A stretch of DNA of 64,000 bases from Stomorhina lunata (taxonomy: Eukaryota > Arthropoda > Insecta > Diptera > Rhiniidae), in contig OW121743.1 in the NCBI GenBank assembly GCA_933228675.1, forward strand, positions 108,619,468 through 108,683,467. Direction: 5' to 3'. Below the pieces are notes generated by a model. It searched no databases and was not told the origin of the DNA. It saw only the letters and a program-made list of their open reading frames with translations. Of the stretch, positions 1 through 13,539 are shown piece after piece. The position numbers were made by a program, and so were the translations under genes. The first letter of the stretch is position 1. Each line of letters begins with the position of its first letter.

Positions 1-645
1 TAGCTGACTTTTTATAGTTTTTTTTATTTATTTATTTTTTAGCTTTTTTTGAATTTTGTATCCACAGTATTTAGAACACCCATTTAAAATGCAGTTGATG
101 GGTGTTAAATACAAAAAACTACAAATGCTAATACCACCTTCATTTAGTTAAGACCTGCAAACATTGCCATCATCATCATCGCCAGCCTCTTTTTTAATCA
201 CCAGTTGACATTATTTATTGCAAGCAAAAGTTAGGGAAACAGAGGGAAAAAATATTCCGAAATTTTTGTATAATCATATAACAAGAAAAATACTCAGGGG
301 TCTTATAATATTTCGTAAGATTTTTGTTTTCTAAATGCAAGAAGAGTATTAAAATCCAAGACAAAGTATGAAAATGGAAATAAAAATTAAAAGAACATTA
401 ACAAGAAAATTTATATCTTAATTATGTCAATGTTTTTGAAAAGAAAGAAAGAAAAACTAGAAACAAATTGAGGGCATTAAGTGCATATGAACTGCAAGTA
501 AGACTTGCTTTAATAAAAACTCGCCCACTCTTTACAAATAATTTTTCTACTTTAGCTCAAATAAGAAAAATATTACTGAAATGTAAACTACTATAAAAAT
601 TTGATTTGCGTCAAAAATGCCAATGGCTTTATTAGACCTAGGAAA
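1..645. other. AT-rich DNA, no gene seen
   Basis: I see no gene, RNA or element boundary here. A short CAT run (about 169-180) is the only simple repeat. The stretch is probably intronic to the minus-strand gene whose first coding exon lies at 22.7-22.8 kb. Confidence 0.5.
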
Positions 646-649
646 GAGA

Positions 650-1045
650 TTATGTAAAATATCAACAGAATACATTCTTTAGATAATCTTTGCTAAAGAA
701 ATCATCTTAATCGGTTCATAAATTTTTTTTATAGTCAAGAAATTTTAACAATTAAAAATGCAGTATCAGAAACAAAGCCTCTATTAAATTTAGAAACTTG
801 TTTCTTTAACAGATCAATAAAATGCAATATATAGATTATCCTTGCCGAAGAAATCATTCAAATCGTTTTAGAAATAACAAAGATAAACCCAATATAGTTG
901 AAAAACTCTGTTTGATTAGCGGAGACAACAACCAAATTTACTTTATCGTTCATATCTCAGCCATTTATAAACGGATTTGAATTATTTTTTCTGCAAAGAT
1001 AATCTAGATAAAGTAATCTGTTGATCTGTGAAAACCTTGGTTCGA
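650..1045. repeat. Diverged repeat of about 80 bp in direct and inverted copies
   Basis: A segment with the core TAGATAATCTTTGC followed by AAGAAATCAT occurs near 670-715 and again, diverged, near 805-880. The reverse complement of the same segment lies at about 965-1040 (core GCAAAGATAATCTAGA). The 805-880 and 965-1040 copies could pair as an imperfect stem with a loop of about 85 bases. This looks like an old mobile-element remnant. The family was not recognised. Confidence 0.5.
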
Positions 1046-2255
1046 TTAAGGTCATTTAAAAATTTTAGTAAAAGCTTTAAAAATTAATTTTTGATCATTA
1101 TATAGTAATTAAGAAGCAAATTAATAGCTATTGATCTGATTTATGTTTTAAGTGAGTTAAGAAGCAAATTCTAAAGCTATTTACTTGATTTTTAATGTAA
1201 ATGACTAAAATTTTTCATATTTGTTCTAAAAGAGTTCACAAAACCGAGAATTTATATTAGCTTTTTAAAACTATGAACCAAAACTTCAATATTTCAATAT
1301 AAAAATCCAAAACTCTTTTCCATTTTAAAAATTTATTTGTATAAAATTAAAAAGATTTCAAAATCGACTTCCTAATAATTCAAAATATTAAAATTAACCC
1401 ACAAAAATTTCGAAACGTACAAATTTCTCAAGAATAAATATTCTAAAAATTAGCATAATTACAAAAGAACATATTGCGTTATTAGAAAATAAATTAGACA
1501 AACAATTTTCAAAGGAAATCTTGCATAAATTACAGCAATTACACAGCTGTTAACTAAAGAAGGGTTGCGTAGATAAAAAGAACGATCAAGGGTCTTTTTA
1601 TTTTATTGTTTTCGATTTAAGGAAAATTTTCAAAATTTTGTATTTCAAAAATCTTTTGTAACCGAATTTCATTAAAATTTCCAAGACAACAGCAAAAAGT
1701 GTCATTGTTTTGTGAATATATTTTGAGTTAGACAAAAATCTTAGGATTATGTGCGGTAGGTCGTGACATTAAGAGAATGTGGATGACCTTTTCGATACTT
1801 AAGATTTACCGGGAAAAAAAAGTGATTGTTTAGTTTTTATTGTAATGAAACGATTTATTGTCAGCTATTTCCGCAGAGTCATTTCTTTTACCCAGGCTAC
1901 TAAAGCCAGCTAGGGGAAGTTTTCATAATCAATTGAATTTATTAAAAATGTTTAATAATGCTTGAAAAAAGATATACACAGAGTCTTTTATGATATTATA
2001 AGAAATGACAAGCCATATATTTTTTTGTTTCAGTTTTTAGGGTCTTAAACAAAAGGACTCTATTGGCTGGTTGTTGTGAATTTTTCTTTAGCATTTCAAC
2101 ATTTCTTATTTAGTGGTAGTAATATTGCATATGTATGTATCTAGTCAAAACTGCAGTAGCTGTTTCATTATTAAACTTTACTGCCATTTATTGAATTCAT
2201 GTCTTTAATGTCTGTCTGCTTGCTTTAAAATGCATTGTGCCATGAATGACTAAAG
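1046..2255. other. AT-rich DNA, no gene seen
   Basis: No gene is visible. Around 1195-1300 one diverged unit resembles the tandem repeat at 2.56-3.24 kb: both contain a phrase like AACTTCAATA preceded by an AAAACNATGAAC-like word. Confidence 0.4.
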
Positions 2256-2273
2256 CAATGAGTGAATGGAAAG

Positions 2274-2308
2274 TATGAATGAACGAATGAATGAATGACT
2301 GAATGAAC
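2274..2308. repeat. GAAT tetranucleotide microsatellite
   Basis: About eight imperfect GAAT units, with GAAC and GACT variants. It is a simple sequence repeat in otherwise unremarkable AT-rich DNA. Confidence 0.8.
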
Positions 2309-2559
2309 AATTGCAACAAGATTGGAACAAAGCAAAAGTAGTAGCATTATGTTTTACTACTTGCGGTTCTTAAAGTTTTAGTCAGGGTTCAGTTTTTGCA
2401 CACTTCATATTGAATTACACTGAAAAAATTTTTTGAATTTTAATAACTAAAATGTAAGTGTAGATAGAGCAATATTAAGCTAATTTTATACTCCCCCGAC
2501 TCTATGGTTTTATTTATGGTTTTAATTTATTGAGAAGTTTAAATTATGTTAATTGTTAG

Positions 2560-3235
2560 AAATTAGAAACAAGAAATTTGTGCATTTTTCCATTTTTGAA
2601 ATAATGAATTTATTTAAGACATAAATAAACAGATTATTATTTATTTGTATTCTAGAGAGTTTGTCCAATCTAATAAATGTAGAATATTCCAAAAACTTTG
2701 AACCGGATCTTCGATATTTCAATTTAAAAATGTAAATTTTTGACATTTGCTCAAAAATTTATTTTTGCATTTTTTTGAAATTCTTAAGATATTTGATTGA
2801 TTTATAATGCAAATGAATAAATTTTGACTATTTGCATTCCAGACAGTATGGAGGATCATAAAGTGTATAATATTTTTAAAACAATGAACAGAAACTTCAA
2901 TAATTTTATTCCAAAATATAAAATTTGTTTTCTTTAACTTAAATTTATTCTGGAATTTTTCGAAATATTTGTTTGATTTATGTTAGAAATGATTTGATTT
3001 TTATTAATTTGCATTCTAAGCCGTTTAGAGATTATACATTTTTAATATTAAAGTCATTGGATCGAATACTGATTTGAAAGTTCTGTGCCAATATATAAAA
3101 AGGTAACCAAAATTTGTTTTGCCTTCTTGTGCTATTTTGTACATAAATGATGAATTTATATTACAAATAAATAAAACATTCTCTATTTGTATTCTAGACA
3201 GTTTTCGCAAACAGTTTAAGGTCATATCAAAGACT
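2560..3235. repeat. Degenerate tandem repeat, unit about 180 bp
   Basis: The landmark TTTG(T/C)ATTCTAGA, or close variants, recurs near 2642, 2830, 3010 and 3187, giving spacings of roughly 188, 180 and 177 bp. Between landmarks, units share a Phe-Asn-type AT-rich filler and a phrase like GATTTATNNTNNAAATGA. Short minus-strand open frames at 2549-2746 and 3025-3225 lie inside the repeat and are not genes. Confidence 0.6.
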
Positions 3236-3365
3236 CTATAATATAAAGATGTTGCACTTCCATATATTGATTTTCCGTATGGTCGTTTTCACAAGTCCCA
3301 CAAAAAAAGAAAGAATACCGCTTTTACTCTAATTCGAAAACAGCTAATGGAGACGATTATAGAAT
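3236..3365 (+). repeat. Dispersed repeat R1, copy 1
   Basis: This is a roughly 125-bp segment matching 26275-26397 in the same orientation at about 80-85% by eye. Shared words include AAGATGTTGCA, CCGTATGGTC, CTTTTACT and AACTAATGGAGACG. It directly follows the 180-bp tandem repeat. The element family was not recognised. Confidence 0.65.
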
Positions 3366-6300
3366 GAGCGAAAGCTAAGGCATACACACGTGTTCATAAA
3401 ATGTATGTTTGTTTGTTCAATATTTTTCAAATACTTATGAAATTTTCTTATATTTTTCCTTTAATGAACTAGATATTTCTTACGGTGTATTAACCCTGAG
3501 AATTTGTTTTAAGTTTAATTTTAAAATTTGCCAAATTTTAACATTTTCTTTATCTATTTAATGGGAAAAATTTTGTCTTAATTATATGTAACAATTTTTA
3601 ATATTTTAGGGTTGTTTGATTCAAAATCATACAATAATTAACCAGATTTTTAGGGAGTTTTTCTCTAATATTAACTGTAACTAATTTTAGTTGTACAAAT
3701 TTTTCATATTTCTATAACAAAGGGAAACTGAAGGCCTTAGGAAAAATTTTTTTTTTTTTTCAAAAAATATTGAATCTTTTTATTTCCCTTTATGACTTTC
3801 TAGAAAATTAATCATTTGTTATATTTTATATTTTTGCACAAAAAAAATTTTTGACTGAATTTCTGCCTTCATAATTAATGGCTTGATAAGTCTTAATGTG
3901 TCATTACTTCTTTTTTTGCTTTTTATCTTTTTTGTATTATTCAGTTTTTTTTATAGTAAATTTGCCTTATTGTCTTTAATAGATATTAAAAACAATAACC
4001 TTAGGCTTAATTCAGAAAAAAAGAAAAATGTTGAAACAAATGAATTAAAATAAAAAAAATAAATTTATATTGACAAATAACCATCATCAGTTAAAGAGTC
4101 CAAAAAAATTGTTTAACTTCTTTTTCCCCCATTAAAGGAAAAAATGAGTTCATAATTCTCATGTATATGAAAAAGGCCTAACTCAAAAAATAACAGTCAG
4201 AGAAAAATGCTGCTAAAACTTTCTTATAATTAAAAGTTTTTGAAAAATTAAAATTTTTGAAACCGGTTTAGGCATAAATTTTAAATATCATAGAATTTTT
4301 AATATTTTTAAAACCAGTTTTTAATAGTATAAAACATTAAAAGAAATCCTATTTTTGCCGGAAGATTTCGGAGTTATGTCCCTTTTGACATAAATAAGCC
4401 ATAACGCAGTAAAAAATGTTTAACATTATTCTTTCCTTTTTTAAACAAATTAATCATATTTTTGTATATATATGTAAGTATGCAGCTTCAAAAAAGAGTT
4501 CATTTGAATTTTCATATTTTTAAACTCGTTTAATGGTTTAAGGCAAAATTTTATGGTCATCATCATCCTCACCATATAGTCATCTTCGTCGCCATCGTCC
4601 TCATGTATTGTAAAATATACTTAACATGTAAACCGATCCCTGGCCATGGTGTTATACATAAGTACACTTGGGTTTTTACATATAAATGTTTCAGATCAAT
4701 TTTTTTTCTCTCTGCTGCCCCTAAATATGAGGACAATTTTGTATATTAGCATATTCAAGTGGTCAAACATGTTGAGGCAACAACAACAAAAACAAAAAAA
4801 AACACAAAATGTTGACATTGTTGTTGAATGTTGCAGATGCAATAAAGCAACAATTAATTATGTTTATAGGAAATTGAAGTGAACATTGTACTCGTCATTA
4901 CAAATGACGGGTTTAAAATTTCAGATATAAGTAAATGATCGTCGTCTCTTTTTTATAAGTGTTTTTTTTTGTTTTTGGTTTAAAAATAAATTTTTTTCTC
5001 TTAGTCATATTTCGTCGTCTAGTTGATCTAAATTGGCTGTTGTCTGGCTTGAGGACGATCTAACCAATCAATGTTAATTTGTTCATAAATGTTCATAAAT
5101 TAAAAATTATTAACATCATTTATTGGTTCAATTGATGATTCGAGTATACAAAAAAAATTTGTCCGTAAGATTTTTTTCCTTCTTTTCTTTATTTGTTCTT
5201 GGAAATTTTATTAAAAATCCATAAAAATTTATTGTTGTAGTAATTTAGACAGAAAAAAATCATTCTTAAATGATTTTTATTGTTCATTTTTATAGTAATT
5301 GCCAGGCAATTAGGTTGGGGGTTAACTATTCAAAGAGATTTGTTACAGCAATTTAAACAAATTACAAAGAATATCAAATGTGTATTTTAATGCAAAATAT
5401 CTGACATGAAAAAAAAATCAAAATAAAGAAAAATAGAAAATTTTTGTAAATTTTCAAAATGTTATAACTTTTTCCCAACAAAACAGATCTCAGATATTTA
5501 AATGTCATTTAAAAGAATAATATCTCTAGTTTTCAATCCTTAAAGATTTGATAAAAATCTTAAATATTATCAAAAATATACCATTTTTAGTAAATATATA
5601 CCCAATTTGATATTTTGTATAAAGTACATAACTAACTTTTGGGTTGAAAAAAAGTAGATACGGAGAAGACACTGCAATATCCATATGATTTTTAGTTAGC
5701 CAGAAGCTTCAAAAGCTTCAACATACATTAAAGGCAATATTACAAAAAATTTTCTTTGAATTATATTCTATATTCAAAACGGTTTATCTTTGTCAGTTTA
5801 CAAATAATTTCATTAATTTCAATATAATATTAAAGACCAAAATATCTAGTTATTTTGGTTAAAAAATTTTATAAAAATATTTATTATTACCAAAGATATA
5901 CAAATTTTAGTAATTTTATCCCCTTAAAAAATTTTATATCAAATGAACTTATAAGTCAAATCTTTTTTTCTTTATAAATCATTAGTTGAATATTAATTTA
6001 AATTTATTATAATATTCTTACAAATAATCTCTTTTTCTTTGCTTAAGCATTAAAGGGGTTAAAAGAATTTTCTTTCATGGTAGGCGTTAATTTGAACAGA
6101 AGAAAAAATCTTTATAAGCTCTATAAATATGCATATATTTAGCTGCTAACATCAAATAAAAATATATATACTTTTTGAGATAAAAAGAAGGAAAAAATTC
6201 AAATACTTTTGAAATATCTAAATATAAATGTGTAACCATTTACGAAAATATTCTATAATTTTATTTTTATGATCAACACAGCTGCGTTCAACACAATCTA

Positions 6301-7479
6301 TCTATACACAATTTTATACACTTTAGAAAAAATCTTTATTTTTTTTTTTGTATAAAATAAATATGAATATTTTAGATATACTTTTTAATAAGATGCCTCT
6401 TAAAATCTTAAACGAGAAGAAAAAAAAATTGTATAACAAATTCTTTTTAGCAACCAAGAAAAAAAATTTATATGATGGGAAAAATCTATAAGGTCAGTTC
6501 AAATGTTTGAAATGAATTATGTTTAGCTCTAATGATCTCTTGGCCATAATAAAAATATTACAAAGTTGGTATATTAGGGCAAGTCGATTCTTATGGGCGC
6601 AAAGAAAATGAATAACAGTAGTTGAGGTAGTAAGACTCCAAAGTATTAAGCTGAAGTAAGCTGGGACTTTAAAGTAATTAAAATTTGAAGAAAACTCAAA
6701 AATCTGTATGAAGCTATTCTTAAATTTGTACAAGTTCAAAGTTTAAACTATACCTCTCGTTTCTTGTACTAATTTGCTCAAAATTTCCTGTCGAAAAATT
6801 GTTGACCCTTTATTCTTTCATTATTTCCCGCGCTCATATAAAACGACCCGCCCTAATATTCGATGCTTTACATACAATATGGTCATTTATTAGATAAATA
6901 ATTTAAATTTTATTATACTTAATTTGTTACAAAAAAAGAAAAGTTTTTTTTACACTTTTGAGAATTTTTTGTTTTGTTTCATGTTGAAGCTTTTGGCTGC
7001 TAATTAGTAATCGTAAATTTTGCGGTCATAAATTTTATATGTTTATATTGGGGCAAATGTGTTGAATATTTTTTCTGTTTTTTTTTTTCTTTCAAAAATA
7101 AAACAGATGAAAACAACAAAACAAATTATTAAAAGAAAGAAATAATATAATAATTCACAACATGTTTAATGCCATCATATAATCATAATAATGGTCATCA
7201 TAAAATATCATAAAAAATAAGCTCAAAGGAATTAACATTTTGGCAAATAAATAATGAAAATAAAAATAAAACTAAGAAAAATATAACAGAGCAATGTAAT
7301 AAAATTTATAATTTAAATTATTTAATATTGAGCATAAATATAACAATTAAAATGAATTATTTAATTTAGATCAAAAAATTTAAATTAAACCTTAACAATT
7401 TTTCACAGTTGGCTGGTTTCTTTTTTTGCTATATTGTAAATATTTTATAGTTTGATTGAGGAAATTGTAAAATTTTTAA
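3366..7479. other. AT-rich DNA, no gene; weak internal duplication
   Basis: Only short open frames of AT-rich composition occur. A weak duplication is visible between about 5526-5640 and 5832-5950 (shared phrases such as ATTATCAAA and TTTTTAGTAA), suggesting an old repeat of about 310 bp. A CATC-rich stretch lies at about 4556-4605. A CAACAACAAAAACAAA tract lies near 4780. No splice-bounded coding segment was recognised. Confidence 0.45.
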
Positions 7480-8130
7480 TTGTTTATTTACAATAGACAT
7501 TACTTTGACAGAAAATCATAAAATCTTTCAAATACTAAGAAAATTGTTGAAGTTATATGACTTTAAAACTCAAACTTTAATTAAAAAAATTTAATTTTTT
7601 GATCAATATTTGTATAATCAACATTTGTTTAATGTCGTTTATCTTACATAAAAATATTGAAAACATGTTTATTTTATCTTGATCTTTAGAATATGTACTT
7701 ATTTTTCAAAGCAAATAATTTTTTTAAAAGCTAAAGTAATTTTGCTATTTCTAAAATATTTTATTGTCTTATTAACGAAATTATAAACTTTTTTTAGTTT
7801 ACATTCTAGAAACTTTAGCCTATTTATAGAGCCTAAAATCTTTTTAATATTTTCAAAATTGTTTGAGATCTATAGCTTTAAAAATCAATTCTAATTCATT
7901 TTTTTTTTACTTTTTTTTGGTTTATATTCTAGAGACTTAAGTCTATCAAAATAGCCTTAAATCTTTTTAATATTTTGAAAATTGTTTAAGATCTATAACT
8001 TTAAAAATCAATTTTGATAAAAAAATTTCAAACATTTTCCAATATTTATTTAATGTCATTTTATTTATCGCTCATCTTACATGTCATTATTGAAAACTTG
8101 TTCAATTTTATCTAAAGCTTATTAATATTT
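7480..8130. repeat. Degenerate tandem repeat, about three copies
   Basis: Units share TTNACATTCTAGA-like words near 7798 and 7921 (spacing about 123 bp), then AAATCTTT, AAAATTGTT and CTTTAAAA(A/C)TCAA phrases. An earlier diverged copy begins near 7490. The first and last copies also share a longer tail containing ATTTNTTTAATGTC and a CATCTTACAT-like word, so the array has a higher-order arrangement. Confidence 0.5.
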
Positions 8131-8469
8131 GCCTCGTGTTTTCTGTTAATTATCATTATATTGTATAGAATTCTGTTGTTCAAATAAGAATCAGAACATT
8201 TTTCTATAATATGAATGAAATTGTTTTAATTGGAAAAGGGTTTTGTCATTCCTTTAGTTTTCTCCATTTATTTGTCATTTTCTAGTACCTTTGATAGACT
8301 TAAGCAAATACCTAGCTGTCGAGTCAATTTAATTTTATATTGATAGATAACGATAATAGTTACAAGAATTGTATTGAAATGAAATTAGAGTTTTATTTGA
8401 TTAGTTAACCCTTGGAAGGGCACAGTTTTTGAGCAAATTGTGAAGTTAGGAGTCAGACGTATTAATTTG

Positions 8470-8985
8470 TTAGCAAAGTTATGAAATCGGCTTAGTAGTT
8501 AACGAAATATTGGCAGTTATTTGTTGTTACTTTTAAAATGTTTCCTTAGACAAAAAAGCAAAGATGTTATTGAAATCGATTCAGTAGTTAAGGAGATATC
8601 AGAACTTCTCGTTATTCGACCAATGACTTAAATTGTATGAAATCGGTTTAGTAGTTAACGCCATATTGACAGTTGTTTGTTGTAATTCTCTTAATTTCCT
8701 TATACAAAATATGGACCAAAGGTATTATTGAAATCAGTTAAGTAGTTAAGAAGATATTTGAACCTCTCTTAATTGTACCAATGACTTAAATTGTACGAAA
8801 CTTTTTGTTGTAAAATCGCTTTAGTATTAACGACATACTGACAGTTGTTAGTTGTTATTCTTATACTTTTTCCTTACACAAAATATAGACCAAAGGTATT
8901 ATTGAAATCGGTTTAGTAGATAAGGAGATATCTATACTTATTTAAGTTGACCAATGACTCAAAATGTTTTGCTAAATTTTTCTTG
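8470..8985. repeat. Tandem repeat, unit about 155-175 bp
   Basis: Three units are recognisable. Each contains AGTAGTTAACG followed by an ATATTGACAGTTGTT-like phrase (near 8493, 8648 and 8822), then GGTATTATTGAAATCG, AGTAGTTAAGGAGATAT and finally CCAATGACT. Within a unit, the phrase ATCGGTTTAGTAGTTAA itself occurs twice, so each unit may be an older internal duplication. Confidence 0.7.
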
Positions 8986-8990
8986 TTTCA

Positions 8991-11900
8991 AACATGATTT
9001 TTTCGAGATCAGATCTAAGAAAGTTATAAAAGAATTGAGGTAAAGTAAATCAACAATGGCTATGAAAGGGTTAAGCATAGAAACATTTAAATGTTTAGAT
9101 ACATGTTTAGATTAGCCCGATGGACATATACAATTCTTTTTGTATGTATGTATAAATAAATAAATACTTAACTTAAATAATAATCATATTTTTGTTTAAA
9201 TGTTTATTTTTTATAAATAAAAAACCAGAAAAACATAATAATAAAATTGAGAATGAAAATAATAATAATAATGGTATTGTATTGTTTTTATATCTTTTCA
9301 GACGAACGTGCTTAGAATTATAATGTCATGCTAAACATTTATGTAAGTATATTAAACAAATATGAAATAGAATAAATTGTTTTTATTACAAGAACTTAGG
9401 AAAGGGGAAAAGTTGTTTTAACAAAAAATTTATAGAAAGTTTAATTATTTGATTCAACTTAATTAGAAAATGTTGCTTTAGAAAACTACTATTTCCCTTA
9501 ACCATTTTACAACTCATTATATTCAAAATATTACAAATTTTTTTAGAGCAAAAAAATTATGAAAATTTTCAGCAGTAATTATTAATGTTAACACTGTTTT
9601 TTATGCTGTGTGTGTTGTTGTTGTTGACTATGATGTTGCCAACACCCCTTTTTAACCTCCTTTTAGCAAAATGTTGCTTTTGATTTTCTATGCCTTTTTC
9701 TAAGGGAAATGTTAGTTTTGTGCAAAAACGTACATACACTTGCAACAGTCAGTCAGTTGTTGTCGCTGTAGATACTCGTATCATAAAAAAAACAGCACGT
9801 TTTCTGTAATGCAACCCATTATTATAAAAATGAGTGTATTATAAAGTAGTAATAGTTTTTTTTTTGCTTTTTTCCATTTCATTTTTATTATTTATAAGTT
9901 TTGTAGCATTAGAATTTCCCTCATTTCCGTTGTTGCTGTTTGTGTATACAAACACAGGAAGTCAAGTACCGCCTGTTTAAACTGACTTTTTCTTTTCCAT
10001 CAAAAATATATATTTCAACACACTTTGTTTGCAAATAACAAAAATAAAGCCATGATATCAAAAATTATGATTTTTTTGAACAATACAAAAGAAATCCTCT
10101 AACAATGTTAAAAGCTTAACAGAAAAAAATTCATAAATTTCAAAGTTGGTAAACGAAAAAATGTTTACATTTTTAAGACTAAATATCAAAGTAAACAAAA
10201 ACACTAATAGTAAAAGATTAAACTCTTCTAAAGCTCTGAAGTCTTAGGAATTTTAGCATATTGGTTTATTTTAACATAACTATCATGAGAAGTTAAAATA
10301 CTGAAAATTGTCAAAAATGATTTTTCACAATTTTCAATATATTATCTTACTAATTTTTAATACAAATGAAAATATTTTTTTTATTTCTTTTCCAGAGTGT
10401 TCAAAGAATTATTTATTTGTAAAATCTTTTTAATAACTTATTGTAGCACTTTATTATTCACATTTGAAAATCTAAAATTTTTCTCGTTTGCCAACTTTAT
10501 TTACTATTTAAAGCAACAAATAAGCAGCTTAAAATCTAACGTTAAACCACCACAATTATATATTTTTGGCTTTTCTATAAGCTCAACAAAACAACACCCC
10601 TTGCTAAAACCACCCCGATTACTTCCTTTTTTCTTGTACTATAGTTCCAGATGAAGTTCAAAATTATTTCAGCAATTTTAATTTTGAAATTGGAAAGACA
10701 AAAAAAAAACACTAAACAACTGAAATTAAATGCAAATTCCTTAAACAAATTGTTAAAGAATTTTCATTGTATTTAAGTCGTAGTTGTATGTTATTGCTTT
10801 TTATTGAAAGATTTGCATAACTAATGAAACAATCTTCATTTTACTAGCACCAAAACTGAAGAAAATAACTTTAATTTTCAAAATTTGGGGTGTTTTTTTT
10901 TTGTCTTCATACTGATTTATAACGAAAGTTTGTTATAAAAATTCATTTATAAAAAAATTTTTAAATTTAAATTTCTTAAATTTTCTTAAGTTGAACAGAA
11001 AGGCATAACGAATTCAATTTGTTGGGGCTTAATAGCTGACTGAATGACTGACGTTCTTTCAGAATGAAAGACTGGCTGCATATGTTGTTTCTTATATTCG
11101 TATACAAATGTACCCAGACAACCACCTTAAAGGTATCATTTCAAGGTATCATCTTTATTTTTTTTTTGTCTTTAAAGAAAAAGAGAAAAGCGTAACATGA
11201 GTTCTTTTCATTTTGGTTTCACTTCTTTAAACAGGAATTTAAATATTTGACATTAGCGAGCAATTAAACAAAAGGGTTTTTTTTGTCTTTTTTTTTTAAT
11301 TTTGATCTAAATAAAAGCTGGTGAAACATGTTTGTAATTTTTTTCGCTTTTATTCTCGAAATGGAATGGTATTTTTCAAAAGAATTTCTTCTAAGACTTT
11401 GAAGAGATCTTTAGAAGTCTTTTGTAAGGAAATGAATAAAAAAAGTGCAAAAAATTACCTGCCGATCTTTTTTTTGGAAAAAATATGCCAATTTTTCATG
11501 AAAAATTCTGGCAGCCCTGATTAGAATACAAATTTAGGTTTTTATGAAAGTGAGAACTATGATAAAAAAAATTAAGCTTGAAGATTTTTTAAATGCCGAC
11601 GGACGTTGTCATTTTGATAAAGTTTCAAAATAAAAATTTGACTCAAAAAAATTTAAAATCCCCCATTTGACCATTAGTTTGCCTTAAGTGTATGTAATTA
11701 ATTTGCAACAAAATTTTTAAGTTTGAAAAATAAAAAGGGGGCTTTTAACTGTAAACATTTAAATAAATCAAAATCTTATTTCTACCAACATATGAATAGA
11801 TGAATAAATATGAAAACTAAACCATATATAAAACCGCACTTAAAGGTAGGATTTTTAAGGGTTTAAGCCAAAAAAAAACAAAATACGTTACGTTTGCCTT

Positions 11901-12553
11901 AAGGCCAAAAAAGGAAAATTAGAGTCCTGCCTCAATGCTATTCAACCCCATATAAATGACATATAAAATTTAAACAAAAACTTCAAATGTATAGTAGTTT
12001 TGTTAAACAAATATAAATACTCATAGAATGTAGAAATTTAAGGATTTATACTTATATACATATAACAAGATTTAACCACATAAAACATATATAAGCCAAC
12101 CTCTACAAGTCGTAACATAAACATATTTTAAGGGCCAAAAAATGTGTTTTCAGAAAAATCTCAGAGCTATTCTTTATTTGATGTAGTTTATTGTTATAGC
12201 CAGGAATACGTATGTATATAACAAAACTGAGGCCATCTAAGAGCCATAGAGAGGAATCAACCAACCATCTCTAGCCAGGCAACCAACCAAATAAACCAAA
12301 CTGTGTTCATTCATTCATTCAAACATCTAAAGTTTGGTTGGGACATGTTGGAGGGTTTACTATGTATGTGATTATGCCAAATTCATTCTTTGTTTTAAAT
12401 ATGCTAAAGTTACCTTAATTTTTTATTGTTGGTATCTTTTTTTAATTTAGCTACAAAAAAAAGTAAAACTTAATAAGATTTTCTGGTATTTTAGTTATTA
12501 TATAGAAAAGGTATGTAAAAAATTAAAACGAACCATTTAAGCTGTTTTATAGT
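8991..12553. other. AT-rich DNA, no gene seen
   Basis: No coding or RNA gene is supported. Simple-sequence patches are present: AATAATAATAATAATGG near 9259, TGTTGTTGTTGTTG near 9611 and CAACCAACC words near 12250-12300. A plus-strand open frame at 10397-10654 follows a good acceptor-like tract (TTTCTTTTCCAG near 10384-10395), but its protein is low-complexity and unrecognised. Confidence 0.45.
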
Positions 12554-13167
12554 ACACAGAAAAAAAATGTAAATATAGCTTTAACAAATTTTTTCTATCT
12601 TTCAAATGATTAAACAAATTTTTTATTTGCGACAGCAAAATTTGTTTGGATTTAGTTATCACAACCAAAATCTTAGTTGCTGTAATTAAGTGATTTGTCT
12701 ACTTAAAGATTTACTCGCTTACGGCAGCAAAATTTTCTGTTGATTTTTTATCTTTAGAACGTTTTGATTGACTCAACTAAAATTTTTGTTATAAAAATTA
12801 TTATTTTAGTTAAACTTAATGACAAAAAAAGTTATACTTCGCATAAATTTATGTAATTCTTAACAATATTTGTTTGGTTAAAAAAATGTCTTGAGGCCTT
12901 ATGCTCCACCGGCTGTCAAGAATGATAGAAGAAGATGAAGAAATCAATGTTTTAAAAGCCTATACAAAATTTAGTCTCCACGACCAAAGAATCTCGTTAG
13001 TGTAACTAAATAATAATTTTCCAGTTTTTCGGTCTTTAGAGGAAGTTACTTTTTGCCAACTAATTATTTGGTTATTGTAATTAAATTTTATGATTGTTAT
13101 AAAAAATATTAAAAACTTGTTTAAAACAATCAAATTTAGCTTATAATCATATTATTTCTCTCAGTGT
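12554..13167. mobile_element. Possible non-autonomous element with ACAC..GTGT ends
   Basis: The segment opens with ACACAGAAAAAAAA and closes with TTTCTCTCAGTGT, imperfect inverted ends (about 9 of 13 positions). Inside are repeated words like CAACCAAAATCTTAGTTG and AACTAAAATTTTTGTTATAA, shared with the repeat family at 20-21 kb, which also begins near a GTGCACAGAGAAAAA word (about 19990). No transposase is visible. No clear target-site duplication was found, so element status is tentative. Confidence 0.35.
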
Positions 13168-13168
13168 C

Positions 13169-13538
13169 TTAAAGTAGTTGTATTACATTTCGCTTTGGTA
13201 TGTGTGAGTGGCTTTTAACTTATTGTTTAGTGGAAAAACTAATTTTCTTTTGTTGTTGTTTTTTTTTCTTTTCTATGTTATTGTTGTTCTTCTTGTTATT
13301 GTTGTTTTTGGCACTCTAGTACTACAAAAACTATATATGTATACAACTGCATACGAAAATAACAACAAGACTAATATTATTATAAAATGCATTTGGAAAA
13401 ACATAAAGTAAAGCACATTTCAAAGAAAATGTAGTTTTCCAACTGGCAAAAATATGTAGGTTACCTCAAAAATGCGAATAAAACAAAAAGAAGAATTCAT
13501 TTTAAATTAAAGTGATAGGAATTAAATTTAAACTGAAA
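13169..13538. other. No gene seen; T-rich stretch
   Basis: A T-rich, TTGTTNTT-rich stretch at about 13250-13310 is low-complexity. The open frame at 13208-13411 translates to mostly Phe, Leu and Val and is not credible as a gene. Confidence 0.5.
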
Positions 13539-13539
13539 A

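Noticed and set aside
10397..10654. Possible plus-strand exon after a pyrimidine tract and CAG
   Set aside because: The acceptor-like sequence is good, but the product is low-complexity and unrecognised. Such tracts are frequent in AT-rich DNA.
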